DNA of 64,000 nt from NCBI RefSeq assembly GCF_017813365.1, contig NZ_JAGIZA010000001.1, positions 124,001 through 188,000 on the forward strand. Direction: 5' to 3'. The notes beneath the pieces were generated by a model. It saw only the letters and a list, made by a program, of their open reading frames with translations, was not told where the DNA came from and did no database searches. A program made the position numbers and the translations under genes. Shown piece by piece: positions 53,547 to 62,228 of the stretch (position 1 is the first letter of the stretch; each line of letters opens with the position of its first letter). The stretch comes from Roseomonas indoligenes. GTDB taxonomy: Bacteria > Pseudomonadota > Alphaproteobacteria > Acetobacterales > Acetobacteraceae.

Positions 53547-54257
53547 TCATCCCCTCATCACCAGCGCGATCCCGCCCGCCGCCGAGATGGCGAGGATGGC
53601 CCAGCGCAGCCGCGGCCCGTGAAGCCAGCGCCGCGCGGGGCCGGAAAGCGCCGCACCCAAGGCTACGCCCGGCAGCAACCCGAGGGCCAGCCACACCTCC
53701 CCCCAGCCCAGCCGGCCGGCGGGGATCGCCATGGCCAACAGGGTGAGGTGCGCCAGGAGCCAGAACAGCCCGAGGAAGCCCCGCACCGCCTGCGCCGGCA
53801 AGTGGGAGACCACCAGCCCCATCAGCGGCCCGTGCACGCCGGAAATCCCGCCCATGACGCCGGAGACGAGGCCCGCGCCGGCCAGCATCGGCACCGTCGG
53901 CCGCAGCCGTGGCACCACGACGGCGAGCGCCACGGCGACGAGGGTGACGATGCCGTAGCCGCGCGGCGTGGCGATGCCCGGCTGGACCACGGACAGCGCC
54001 ATCCCCGCCGCCGTCCCCAGCGCCACGCCGAGCACCGAGGGCAGCAGCATTCCCTTGGGCACATGGGCCGAGTCCACCCGCCACTGCCCGAACATCATCG
54101 GCAGGGCGGAGAGGATGAACGGCACCGGCACCAGCCGCGGGTCGATGGCGACGAGCATCGGCACCCCCACCAGGGTCAGCCCCAGCCCCGCCGAGAGCTG
54201 GACGACGGAGGCGATGGCGACCGCAAGCGCCGCGAGGACGAAGTCCCAGCCGCCCAA
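53547..54257 (-). CDS. TauE/SafE-family membrane transporter
   Basis: A 236-residue protein with about eight hydrophobic helices. TTG 54257 begins immediately after the tldD stop. Family features are the repeated motif SAGLGLTLVGVPMLVAIDPRLVPVPFIL near the start and the later SGVMGGISGVHGPLMGLVVSHLP. Such proteins export sulfite, sulfoacetate or other small anions. The length is short but complete for the family. Confidence 0.87.
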   Translation of the reverse strand: MGGWDFVLAALAVAIASVVQLSAGLGLTLVGVPMLVAIDPRLVPVPFILSALPMMFGQWRVDSAHVPKGMLLPSVLGVALGTAAGMALSVVQPGIATPRGYGIVTLVAVALAVVVPRLRPTVPMLAGAGLVSGVMGGISGVHGPLMGLVVSHLPAQAVRGFLGLFWLLAHLTLLAMAIPAGRLGWGEVWLALGLLPGVALGAALSGPARRWLHGPRLRWAILAISAAGGIALVMRG

Positions 54258-54258
54258 G

Positions 54259-55719
54259 TCAGACGGCCGTGCCGCCGATCGTCAGCCCCGTCATCTTCAG
54301 CGTCGGCTGGCCCACGCCCACGGGCACGCCCTGGCCCTGCTTGCCGCAGGTGCCGATGCCCGCATCCAGCGCCATGTCGTTGCCGATCATCGAGACCTGG
54401 GTCAACGCGCTCGGCCCGTCGCCGATCAGGGTCGCGCCCTTCACCGGCGCGCCGAGCCTGCCGTCCTCGATCATGTAGGCCTCGCTCGCGGAGAACACGA
54501 ACTTGCCGGACGTGATGTCCACCTGCCCGCCGCCGAAGTTCACGGCATAGATGCCGCGCTTCACGCTGCGCAGGATCTCCTCCGGGTGGTGCTCGCCGCC
54601 GAGCATCACCGTGTTCGTCATGCGCGGCATCGGCGCGTGGGCGTAGCTCTGGCGCCGCCCGTTGCCGGTGGGGGAGACGCCCATCAGCCGCGCGTTCTGG
54701 CGGTCCTGGATGAAGCCCGTCAGGATGCCGTCCTCGATCATCACCGTGCGGCCGGTCGGCGTGCCCTCGTCGTCGATGGTCAGCGATCCCCGCCGGTCGG
54801 GGATGGTGCCGTCATCCACCACCGTCACGCCCTTGCTGGCCACCCGCTGGCCCATCAGCCCGGCGAAGGCGCTCGTGCCCTTGCGATTGAAGTCGCCCTC
54901 CAGCCCGTGGCCGATCGCCTCGTGCAGCAGGATGCCCGGCCAGCCCGGCCCCAGCACCACCTCCATCTCGCCGGCCGGCGCCGGCACGCTGTCCAGGTTC
55001 AGCACGGCCTGGCGCAGCGCCTCGTCCACCGCGGCCTTCCAGGTCGCCTCGCCCAGCACGCGGTCGTAGGAGAAGCGGCCGCCGGTGCCGTAGCTGCCGG
55101 TTTCGCGCCGCCCGTCGCGCTCCACCACCACGTTCACGTTCAGCCGCACCAGCGGGCGAAGGTCCGCCACTTCGCGCCCGTCCGCGCGGATGATCCGCAC
55201 GGCCTGCCACTCGCCGTACAGCGAGGCCATCACCTGCACCACGCGGGAATCGCGGCCGCGGGCATAGGCGTCGATTCCCGCCAGCAGCGCCGTCTTCGCC
55301 TCGAACGGCAGCAGCGGCAGCGGGTTGGCGGAATCGTAGAGCCGGGCGTTCGTCGCGCGCGGCGGCTCCGCGACGCGGATCGTTCCTTCGCCCGGCAGGC
55401 CGCGCACGGCGGCGGCGGCGCGGCGCAGGGCAGGGGCCGTCACCTCCCCGGCATGGGCATAGGCGGCGGCCGCCCCGCGCACGGCGCGCAGGCCGAAGCC
55501 GCGCTGCGTGTCGAAGGTGGCGGAGCGGATGCGCCCATCCTCCAGGCTCGTCATCTCGCTCTCCCGGTACTCCAGGAACAGCTCCCCATCCTCGGCGCCG
55601 GAGAGGGCATCGGCGGTGATGCGGGCCGCCTCGCCCCCGTCCAGCTCGCGGAAGAACAGGCGCGCGGTGGCGTCGAGCGGCGTGTCGCCCGTGTTTGAAC
55701 CCGTGGTCGAATGGATCAT
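54259..55719 (-). CDS. tldD: Metalloprotease TldD
   Basis: A 486-residue TldD. The zinc site is H266-E-x3-H271 in LLHEAIGHGLEGDFN, with the Cys ligand in GIGTCGKQGQG near the C-terminus. Other family blocks are DDGTIPDRRGSLTIDDEGTP and GGGQVDITSGKFVFSASEAY. TldD with TldE/PmbA degrades unfolded peptides and processes some peptide antibiotics; no tldE gene is in the window. ATG 55719 overlaps the stop of the upstream kinase (ATGA). Confidence 0.95.
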   Translation of the reverse strand: MIHSTTGSNTGDTPLDATARLFFRELDGGEAARITADALSGAEDGELFLEYRESEMTSLEDGRIRSATFDTQRGFGLRAVRGAAAAYAHAGEVTAPALRRAAAAVRGLPGEGTIRVAEPPRATNARLYDSANPLPLLPFEAKTALLAGIDAYARGRDSRVVQVMASLYGEWQAVRIIRADGREVADLRPLVRLNVNVVVERDGRRETGSYGTGGRFSYDRVLGEATWKAAVDEALRQAVLNLDSVPAPAGEMEVVLGPGWPGILLHEAIGHGLEGDFNRKGTSAFAGLMGQRVASKGVTVVDDGTIPDRRGSLTIDDEGTPTGRTVMIEDGILTGFIQDRQNARLMGVSPTGNGRRQSYAHAPMPRMTNTVMLGGEHHPEEILRSVKRGIYAVNFGGGQVDITSGKFVFSASEAYMIEDGRLGAPVKGATLIGDGPSALTQVSMIGNDMALDAGIGTCGKQGQGVPVGVGQPTLKMTGLTIGGTAV

Positions 55720-57209
55720 GCCGAACTCTCCTCGACCGGCGGCACGGCCAACCGGACGGTGGTGCCCTTGCCGGGCGTGCTGTGCAGATCCAGCCCGATC
55801 CCCATCGCCCCCGTCAGGGCGCGGGAGAGATAGAGGCCGAGGCCGGAGCCGGGATACCGGCGGCTCAGCCCGCCCTCGAGCTGGGTGAAGGCCTCGAAGG
55901 CGCGCGGGATGTCCTCCTGCGCCATGCCAATGCCCGTGTCGGAGACGACGATCTCCATCCCGCCCCCTTCCCGGGTCGCGGCGGAGAGCGTCACCCGCCC
56001 ACCGGCGGGGGTGAACTTCACGGCATTGGAGATGAGGGCGTCCATCACCTGGCGCAACCGCCCGCCATCGCCGCGCATCGATGGCAGCCCTGCCGGCAGC
56101 GCCTCCTCGAAGGCGATCCCCGCCCCCTCGGCGAGGCGGCGGCCGGCGACGGCGGCGGCCCGCAGGATCGGCAGCGGATCCAGCACCGCCCCGCGGAGGG
56201 AGAGGGCGCCGGCCTCGATCCGCGTCGCCTCCAACAGGCCGTCCACCAGCCCCAGCAGCTGCCGCCCGGCCGCCAGGACCTCCTTCGCGTGGTCGCGCAC
56301 GGCTTCCGGCCGCGTCTCCTCCAGGATGGCCTCGGAGAAGCCGATCACGGCGTGCAGCGGCGTGCGCAGCTCGTGCGTCATCGTCGCCAGGAAGCCGGAC
56401 TTGGCGCGGGACGCCGCCTCGGCCGCGTCGCGCGCCGCCTCCAGCTCCGCCCGCGCCCGCCGCTCCTCCGTCACGTCGCGATAGGCGCGGATGAAGCCGC
56501 CGCCGGGCATGGGGTCGGTCCGCACCTCCAGCACCGTGCCGTCCGGGCGCGTGCGGACGAAGCGGCCCGTCTCCGAGATGCTGCCCCGGCTGCGCGCGAT
56601 CGCGTCCCGCGCCGCCGGGCTGGTCAGGTCCCCGAACTCGAGGGAGGCGAGCTGCAGCAGCCGTAGCTCGTCCACGTGGCGCCCCGGGCGCATCGTCTCC
56701 TCGCCCAGCCCCGTCAGCCGCGCGGCCAAGGCATTGGCCGCGATGAGGAAGCCCTCACCGTCGAACAGGGCCAGGCCGTCCGGCTGGTTGTCCAGCATGG
56801 CCTGCAAGGTCTCGGTGCGCTGCCGGGTGGCGGCCTCCGCCTTGGCGCGGCGGGTCACGTCCGTGAAGACGGCCGCCAGCCCACCATCCGGCAGCGGCAC
56901 GATCCGCGCCACCACCACCGTGCCGTTCGGCCGGGTGCGGATCTGCTCGTAGGCGGTGGGATTGACGAAGTCGTCCTGCATCAGCAGCAGGGCCGCCTCC
57001 ACCTGGGGCCCGTACTCGCCGGAGGCCACGCGGCGGGCGATGATGTCCGCGTGGTGCTCGCCTACCGCCACCTCGGACCCTTCCATGATCCGCTGATAGG
57101 CCGCGTTCACCAGCCGCACCCGCCGGTCCGGCCCATAGACGCAGACGCCGTGCGGCAGCGCTTCGAGAACGGTCCGGTAGAGATCCTCGGACGGCGGGGG
57201 ATCGCTCAA
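55716..57209 (-). CDS. Soluble PAS-PAS sensor histidine kinase
   Basis: A 497-residue kinase. TTG 57209 overlaps the ctaA stop (TTGA). Two PAS domains (about residues 8-120 and 134-250), a coil, then HisKA with H279 in FLATMTHELRTPLHAVIGF and a complete ATPase domain (ISNAVKFTPAGG, VVSDTGIGMAQEDI, YPGSGLGLYLS). There is no membrane helix, so it senses a cytoplasmic signal. No response regulator is adjacent. Location between heme A synthase and tldD, with overlaps on both sides, makes it part of that operon. Confidence 0.92.
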   Translation of the reverse strand: MSDPPPSEDLYRTVLEALPHGVCVYGPDRRVRLVNAAYQRIMEGSEVAVGEHHADIIARRVASGEYGPQVEAALLLMQDDFVNPTAYEQIRTRPNGTVVVARIVPLPDGGLAAVFTDVTRRAKAEAATRQRTETLQAMLDNQPDGLALFDGEGFLIAANALAARLTGLGEETMRPGRHVDELRLLQLASLEFGDLTSPAARDAIARSRGSISETGRFVRTRPDGTVLEVRTDPMPGGGFIRAYRDVTEERRARAELEAARDAAEAASRAKSGFLATMTHELRTPLHAVIGFSEAILEETRPEAVRDHAKEVLAAGRQLLGLVDGLLEATRIEAGALSLRGAVLDPLPILRAAAVAGRRLAEGAGIAFEEALPAGLPSMRGDGGRLRQVMDALISNAVKFTPAGGRVTLSAATREGGGMEIVVSDTGIGMAQEDIPRAFEAFTQLEGGLSRRYPGSGLGLYLSRALTGAMGIGLDLHSTPGKGTTVRLAVPPVEESSA

Positions 57210-58297
57210 GCGGGCCGGCCCGCGCGGGGCCCCCGCAGCGCGTGCAGCAGCACCAGCGCGCCGGCCAGCACCGCCACCGCCACCGTCTGGTGCAGGGTGC
57301 CGAGCCAGGCCGGCACCGCATGCACCAGGGTCGAGACGCCGAGGCCGTACTGGAGGAGCACCACCGCCGTGCAGCCGCCCGCCGCCCGACGTGCCGGCCC
57401 CCGCGGCAGGCGGGCCAGCCCCAGCGCGCCCAGTGCAAGCGCGGAGAGGCCGGTGAGGGTGGCGAGCAGCCGGTGGTTGAACTGCACCGTCGCCACATCC
57501 CCCACCAGGGCATGGAGGAAGGTGGTGGCGCCGGTGCCGCCATAGCCCTCCGGCACGATCTGGCCGGCCATGAGCGGGAAGGTGTTGTAGTCCAGCCCCG
57601 CCTTGATCCCGGCCACGAAGCCGCCCGCCAGCATCGTCAGCACCACCAGCCCCGCCGTGGCATGGGCCAGGGGCCGCAGGAAACGGGCCTCGGCCGGCGC
57701 GTCCCGCCCCGGCCGAAGCAGGGAGAGCGCGGTCCAGAGCAGCACGGCGAACAGCAGGAGCGCGAGGCTGAGATGGATCACCAGCCGCCAGGGGGAGACG
57801 GCCGTGCGGTCCGCCTCGAAGCCCGAGGCGACCATGAACCAGCCCACCGCCCCCTGCAGCCCGCCCAAGGCCAGCAGCAGCACGAGGCGCCTGCCGTAGC
57901 CTTTCGGGATCGCCCCGCGCATCCAGAACCAGAGCAGCCCCAGGCCGTAGACCAGCCCGATCAGCCGCCCCCAGAGGCGGTGGGTCCATTCCAGCCAGAA
58001 GATGCCCTTGAAGCCCTCCAGCCCGAAGCCGCGGTTCACCAGCTCGTATTGCGGGATGGTGCGGTAGAGGTCGTAGAGGCGGTTCCACTCCGCCTCGCTC
58101 ATCGGCGGCAGCGTGCCGCGGAGCGGGGCCCATTCCATGATCGACAGGCCGGACCCCGTCAGCCGGGTGGCGCCGCCGAGGGCAACCATCACCCAGACCA
58201 TGGCCGCCACGGCCAGCAGCCACCACGCCACCGCGCGGGCCCGCCCGGTCGGGGCGGCCGCGGTGCTCAGAAAAGGGGCCTGGGCGTCGAAGGGCAT
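57206..58297 (-). CDS. ctaA: Heme A synthase (COX15/CtaA)
   Basis: A 363-residue membrane enzyme that oxidises the C8 methyl of heme O to the formyl of heme A for aa3 oxidases. About eight helices; heme-binding histidines are visible in WLEWTHRLWGR, LVIHLSLALLL, QFNHRLLAT and TLHQTVAVAVL, and the family sequence LGGATRLTGSGLSIMEWAP is near the N-terminus. First gene of a five-gene coupled run. It fits with the aa3 subunit IV gene at 17760-17918. Confidence 0.95.
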   Translation of the reverse strand: MPFDAQAPFLSTAAAPTGRARAVAWWLLAVAAMVWVMVALGGATRLTGSGLSIMEWAPLRGTLPPMSEAEWNRLYDLYRTIPQYELVNRGFGLEGFKGIFWLEWTHRLWGRLIGLVYGLGLLWFWMRGAIPKGYGRRLVLLLALGGLQGAVGWFMVASGFEADRTAVSPWRLVIHLSLALLLFAVLLWTALSLLRPGRDAPAEARFLRPLAHATAGLVVLTMLAGGFVAGIKAGLDYNTFPLMAGQIVPEGYGGTGATTFLHALVGDVATVQFNHRLLATLTGLSALALGALGLARLPRGPARRAAGGCTAVVLLQYGLGVSTLVHAVPAWLGTLHQTVAVAVLAGALVLLHALRGPRAGRPA

Positions 58298-58442
58298 GAT
58301 GTCCCGAAGGTGGGAGAGAGGGCAGGGCAGGGCAAGCGCGCGGACCGTAGGTACGGCAGGGGGGTATTATCCGACTGTCCCAAGAGGGCCGCAACCGCCG
58401 CGCTGGACGCACCCGCCGCCCCCTGCTACCCCCCGCCGCCGC

Positions 58443-59198
58443 ATGCTCCCCACCTCCAACCCCTCGGAAACCCCGGATTCCAGCGCCCCGGCGATCAGCG
58501 TCGTGGTGCCGGTCCGGAACGAGGCGCCCAATGTCGCGCCGCTCGTCGCGGAGATCGCCGCCGCCCTGGCCGGCACGCCGCACGAGATCATCTACGTGGA
58601 TGACGGCTCCACGGATGCCACGGCGGAGTCGGTGCGGGCGCTGGGCACGGTGCGGCTGCTGCGCCACGCCTCCTCCTGCGGGCAGTCTGCCGCCATCGTC
58701 ACGGGCATCCGTGCCGCCCGCGCCCCCTGGATCGCCACGCTGGACGGGGACGGGCAGAACGACCCGGCGGACATCCCGCGCGCCTGGGCCCGGGCGAGGG
58801 CGGAGGGAATGGACACGCTCGTCGCGGGCTGGCGCACCACCCGCAAGGACACGGCCACGAAGCGCGTGACCAGCCGCATCGCCAACCGCATCCGCGCCAA
58901 GCTGCTCGGCGACGCCACCCCGGACACGGGCTGCGGGCTGAAGGTCTTCCCGCGGGAGCTCTTCCTCACCCTGCCGCCCTTCGACCACATGCATCGCTTC
59001 CTCCCCGCCCTGGTGCTGCGCGCCGGGGGGCGGGTGGTGAGCGAGCCGGTGGGGCACCGCCCGCGCACGCGCGGCGTCTCCAACTACGGCACGCTGGATC
59101 GGCTGGCGGTGGGGGTGGTGGACCTGCTGGGGATGATGTGGCTGCAGCGCCGCTGGAAACGCCCGCGCCTGCTGCCCGACGACCCGGCTTCCCCATGA
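58443..59198 (+). CDS. Family 2 glycosyltransferase
   Basis: A 251-residue GT2 enzyme of the dolichol-phosphate mannose synthase/undecaprenyl type. ATG 58443; divergent from ctaA by 145 bp. Core: ISVVVPVRNEAPNVAPLV, EIIYVDDGSTDAT, ATLDGDGQNDPADIP (metal-binding DGDGQ) and PDTGCGLKVFPRELF. It lacks the C-terminal membrane helices some relatives have, with only a weak hydrophobic stretch at LAVGVVDLLGMMWL. It probably transfers a sugar to a polyprenyl phosphate. Runs into the TVP38-like gene. Confidence 0.9.
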   Translation: MLPTSNPSETPDSSAPAISVVVPVRNEAPNVAPLVAEIAAALAGTPHEIIYVDDGSTDATAESVRALGTVRLLRHASSCGQSAAIVTGIRAARAPWIATLDGDGQNDPADIPRAWARARAEGMDTLVAGWRTTRKDTATKRVTSRIANRIRAKLLGDATPDTGCGLKVFPRELFLTLPPFDHMHRFLPALVLRAGGRVVSEPVGHRPRTRGVSNYGTLDRLAVGVVDLLGMMWLQRRWKRPRLLPDDPASP

Positions 59199-59208
59199 AC
59201 GCCACCCC

Positions 59209-59919
59209 GTGAGCGCCACGACTGGGGCCGGCACCCCCGCCACCCGCACCCGCCGCGCGGTGGTGGCGGCCGGGCGGATGGCGCTGCTGGCCGCCGGGCT
59301 GGGCGTCGCGGGCTGGATCATCCGCACCCTCGGCCTCGCCCCTGGCGGCGAGAGCGGGATGGCCTGGGTGGACCACTGGATTCGCGGCCAGGGGCTGTTC
59401 GGCGAGGCTGTGTTCATCGCCGCCGGCACCGCCGCCGCCGCCGCCGGCCTGCCCCGCCAGGCCGTGGCCTTCCTCGGCGGCTATGCCTTCGGCGCCACGA
59501 TCGGCACGGCGCTCTCGCTGCTGGCGCAGGTGCTGGGCTGCGCCATCGCCTTCCTCTGGGCCCGCATGATCGGCCGCGGCTGGGCGGAACGGCGGCTGCA
59601 GGGCCGTTTCGGCCGCCGCCTGCGCCCGCTGCACGACAGGCTGGCCGGCAGCCCCTTCGGCGCCACCCTGGCGCTGCGGCTGCTGCCCGTGGGCAACAAT
59701 CTCGCCCTCAACCTGCTGGCCGGGCTGTCCGGGCTGCGGCTCGCGCCCTTCCTGGCGGCCTCCGCCCTGGGATACCTGCCGCAGACCCTCGTCTTCGTGC
59801 TGCTGGGCGATGGGGTGGCGGTGGACCGCACGGCGCAGCTCCTCCTCGGGGCGGCGCTCTTCGTCGTCTCCGTCGTGCTCGGCATCTGGCTGCTGCGGCG
59901 GGAGCCGGCCGGGGGCTGA
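59209..59919 (+). CDS. TVP38/TMEM64 (DedA-like VTT domain) membrane protein
   Basis: A 236-residue protein with about five or six hydrophobic helices. GTG 59209 overlaps the stop of a five-codon reading frame at 59195-59212. The VTT-domain pattern is visible in PRQAVAFLGGYAFGATIGTALSL, AERRLQGRFGRRLRPLHDRL and ALRLLPVGNNLALNLLAGLSGL, ending GYLPQTLVFVLLGDG. DedA/TVP38 proteins act in envelope homeostasis, including flipping of polyprenyl phosphate or phospholipid. Coupling with a GT2 that likely uses a polyprenyl carrier fits this. Confidence 0.85.
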   Translation: MSATTGAGTPATRTRRAVVAAGRMALLAAGLGVAGWIIRTLGLAPGGESGMAWVDHWIRGQGLFGEAVFIAAGTAAAAAGLPRQAVAFLGGYAFGATIGTALSLLAQVLGCAIAFLWARMIGRGWAERRLQGRFGRRLRPLHDRLAGSPFGATLALRLLPVGNNLALNLLAGLSGLRLAPFLAASALGYLPQTLVFVLLGDGVAVDRTAQLLLGAALFVVSVVLGIWLLRREPAGG

Positions 59920-60042
59920 GGGCCGCGCCCCCGCCGCCACGGGTTGTTTTGCCCTGGGTATGATCCTCGGAAGGGACTAAAAGTAACCACGACCCTCGCG
60001 GCTCGGGAAAGCATGCCGCGTCCCCACTGACGGAGACCGGCC

Positions 60043-61695
60043 ATGAAGACCGGCCAAAAGATCCCGGCCCTTCTCCTGCTCGTCCTGGCGCTGCTGCTGC
60101 CCTGCAGCGGCGCGCTGGCCCAGCGGATCGCCCTCGTCATCGGCAACAGCGCCTATCAGCGGCACGGCGCACTGGCGAACGCCGCGAGCGATGCGAGCGG
60201 CGTCGCCGCCGCCCTGCAGAAGCTGGGCTTCCAGACCTCCGCCTATCTGGACACGGACCGGCCGACGATGATGCGCGCCCTGCGGGAGTTCGGGGACCGG
60301 GCCCAGGGCGCCGAGGTGGCGCTCGTCTTCTATGCCGGCCACGGGGTGCAGGTCAGCCGCGGGGCAAGCGCCGAGAACTACCTGCTGCCCGTCGATGCGC
60401 GCCTGGCCGATGTGCGGGACGTGGAGGACGAGGCGATCGGGCTGGAGCGCCTGCTGGAGCGGCTGGACGGGGCCAGGACGCGGATCGTTATCCTTGATGC
60501 CTGCCGCGACAACCCTTTCGCCGCCCAGATGGCGGGCCAGACCGCCTCGCGCGGCGTCTCGCGCGGCCTCGCGAGGGTCGAGACCTCCCAGCGCGGCACG
60601 CTGCTGGTCTTCTCGACGGAGCCGGGCAACGTCGCGCTGGACGGGGCCGACGGCGCGAGCCCCTTCGCCGCGGCGCTGATCGACTATCTGCCGACCGAGG
60701 GGATCGAGGTGCGGCAGATGCTCACCCGCGTCCGGCAGAGGGTGTTCCAGGCCACCGGTGGAAAGCAGACGCCCTGGAGCAATGACGGCCTGTTCAACGA
60801 CGTCTTCCTGGCCGGCGTCGTCCGCCCCGCCGAGGCTGCCAATGCTCCATCCGCCCCGGACCCGGGCACGGCGATGGAACTGGCCTTCTGGAACTCCATC
60901 CAGGGCACCAGTGATCGGCAGGAGCTTGAGGCCTATCTCGCCGCCTTCCCGCAGGGCCGCTTCGCCGCCCTGGCCCGCGCGCGGCTGGAGCGGCTGGGCA
61001 GCACCGCCGCCGCCACCTCCCGCATCGTCGGCAAGCCCCCGGTGGCCGAGCCCGCCCTGCAGCGCGAGCCGCTGGACCGCGCCGGCGTGGCGGAGGCACA
61101 GCGCCTGCTGACCGGCATGGGCTTCGAGACCGGGGGTACGGACGGCGTGGCCGGGGGGCGCACGCAGGAGGCCTACCGCGCCTGGCTCTCCGCCGCCGGA
61201 CGCGACACCGGGGAACCGATGGATTCCGTGACCCTGGCCGCGATGCGGGATCCGCCCCCGGCGGACCAGCGCGCCGCCGCCCTGCTGGAGTTGGGGACGC
61301 GGCAGCAGGCGGCCGGGCAGAACGCCTTCGCGCGGCGCTCCTACGACCGCGCCCGGACGCTGGACCCGGGTGGCGAGGCCGGCCGCACCGCCGGCCGCCG
61401 CCTGGCCGCGCTGCCCGCCGATCCGCAGCCCCAGCCGGCCCGCCGGGCCGCGGCCCGGACCGGATCCCGGACCGCGCCCGAGCCGGTGCAGGAAACGGAG
61501 GTATCCCGATACCCAGTCCCGAACTATTCCGGAGGGCGGGTGACCTACGGGCAGCCGGGCATGGGCGGCACCGGCCCGGCCATCGGGCCGCAGGGCAATG
61601 GCGACCGCCCGCCCCGCATCCCCGGCTTCGGCGGGATGCCGGGAGGCGGTTTCTCCGGCGGCGGGGGCAGCGGCTACCGGGGATCGCGCTGGTAG
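60043..61695 (+). CDS. Exported caspase-like (peptidase C14) protein
   Basis: A 550-residue protein. Signal peptide to about residue 28 (LLLVLALLLPCSGALA). A caspase fold follows, RIALVIGNSAYQ to about residue 270, with the catalytic dyad H100 (FYAGHGVQ) and C154 (LDACRDNPF), so it should be active. Residues ~280-330 hold a short helical repeat (ELAFWNSIQGTSDRQELEAYL), ~350-395 resemble a peptidoglycan-binding-1 fold (AEAQRLLTGMGF), and the tail is Pro/Arg- then Gly-rich. These periplasmic orthocaspases are common in alphaproteobacteria with unknown roles. Convergent with two lipoprotein genes. Confidence 0.88.
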   Translation: MKTGQKIPALLLLVLALLLPCSGALAQRIALVIGNSAYQRHGALANAASDASGVAAALQKLGFQTSAYLDTDRPTMMRALREFGDRAQGAEVALVFYAGHGVQVSRGASAENYLLPVDARLADVRDVEDEAIGLERLLERLDGARTRIVILDACRDNPFAAQMAGQTASRGVSRGLARVETSQRGTLLVFSTEPGNVALDGADGASPFAAALIDYLPTEGIEVRQMLTRVRQRVFQATGGKQTPWSNDGLFNDVFLAGVVRPAEAANAPSAPDPGTAMELAFWNSIQGTSDRQELEAYLAAFPQGRFAALARARLERLGSTAAATSRIVGKPPVAEPALQREPLDRAGVAEAQRLLTGMGFETGGTDGVAGGRTQEAYRAWLSAAGRDTGEPMDSVTLAAMRDPPPADQRAAALLELGTRQQAAGQNAFARRSYDRARTLDPGGEAGRTAGRRLAALPADPQPQPARRAAARTGSRTAPEPVQETEVSRYPVPNYSGGRVTYGQPGMGGTGPAIGPQGNGDRPPRIPGFGGMPGGGFSGGGGSGYRGSRW

Positions 61696-61727
61696 GCTGG
61701 GCGATCCCGGCCTGACTCCCGGGGCCG

Positions 61728-62228
61728 CTACTGCAGGCTGCCCCAGCGCGCCGTGGCCGGCTCCGCCGCGGCCCATTTCCAGCGTTCCCCATCCCCGCCC
61801 TTCTGGCGGCAGGCGGTGGTGAGGAACCACTCCTGCGTGCGCTCCGCCCCCTCGCCCTCGGCGATGGAGAACAGCGCCTCCCGGCAGGTGGCCAGCGGCG
61901 TGACCATCTCCCGCACCAGCCGGGCCTCGCCCTCCTCGTCGCCGAAGGGAATAGTGTGCTCGCTTCGCCAGGCCAGGGTCTCGCCGGGGGCGAGGCGGCC
62001 GATGGCCTCCGCCACCGCGTCCTGCTCCCCTCGCGCCCGGACGCGCACGGCCCAGTTCAGCCCGGCCTGGACCGCCGCGCGCGTGCCCACCGCGATGCCG
62101 AAGCCCAGGGCCGGGTTCGCCGTGGCCGTGCCGGCCGCGACACCCGCCGCCGCGCTCGTCAGGTCCGTGGCGAGGCCGCAGCCGGAGAGCGGCACCAGCA
62201 CCAGGAAGGGCAGGGCAAGGCGCCGCAT
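61728..62228 (-). CDS. Lipoprotein with glycine-zipper-like segment (paralogue 1)
   Basis: A 166-residue lipoprotein: lipobox LVPLSGC at about residues 11-17. The next 40 residues form a Gly/Ala-rich hydrophobic stretch (SAAAGVAAGTATANPALGFG, GIAVGTRAAVQAG) like glycine-zipper membrane segments. A soluble domain with two Cys (TCREALFSIAEG, TTACRQKGG) ends KWAAAEPATARWGSLQ. It is a paralogue of the next gene upstream, which ends almost identically. ATG 62228 overlaps that gene's stop (TGATG). Confidence 0.8.
   Translation of the reverse strand: MRRLALPFLVLVPLSGCGLATDLTSAAAGVAAGTATANPALGFGIAVGTRAAVQAGLNWAVRVRARGEQDAVAEAIGRLAPGETLAWRSEHTIPFGDEEGEARLVREMVTPLATCREALFSIAEGEGAERTQEWFLTTACRQKGGDGERWKWAAAEPATARWGSLQ

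Noticed and set aside
57210-59429. Upstream extension of the PAS histidine kinase through ctaA and the glycosyltransferase
   Set aside because: The extension is out of frame with ctaA and Pro/Arg-rich; the kinase domains begin just after TTG 57209, which overlaps the ctaA stop as in neighbouring gene pairs.
59957-59966. TATGAT before the caspase gene as a -10 box
   Set aside because: The only TTG-containing -35-like hexamer nearby is about 9 bp away, too close for a sigma-70 promoter, and no better partner is visible.
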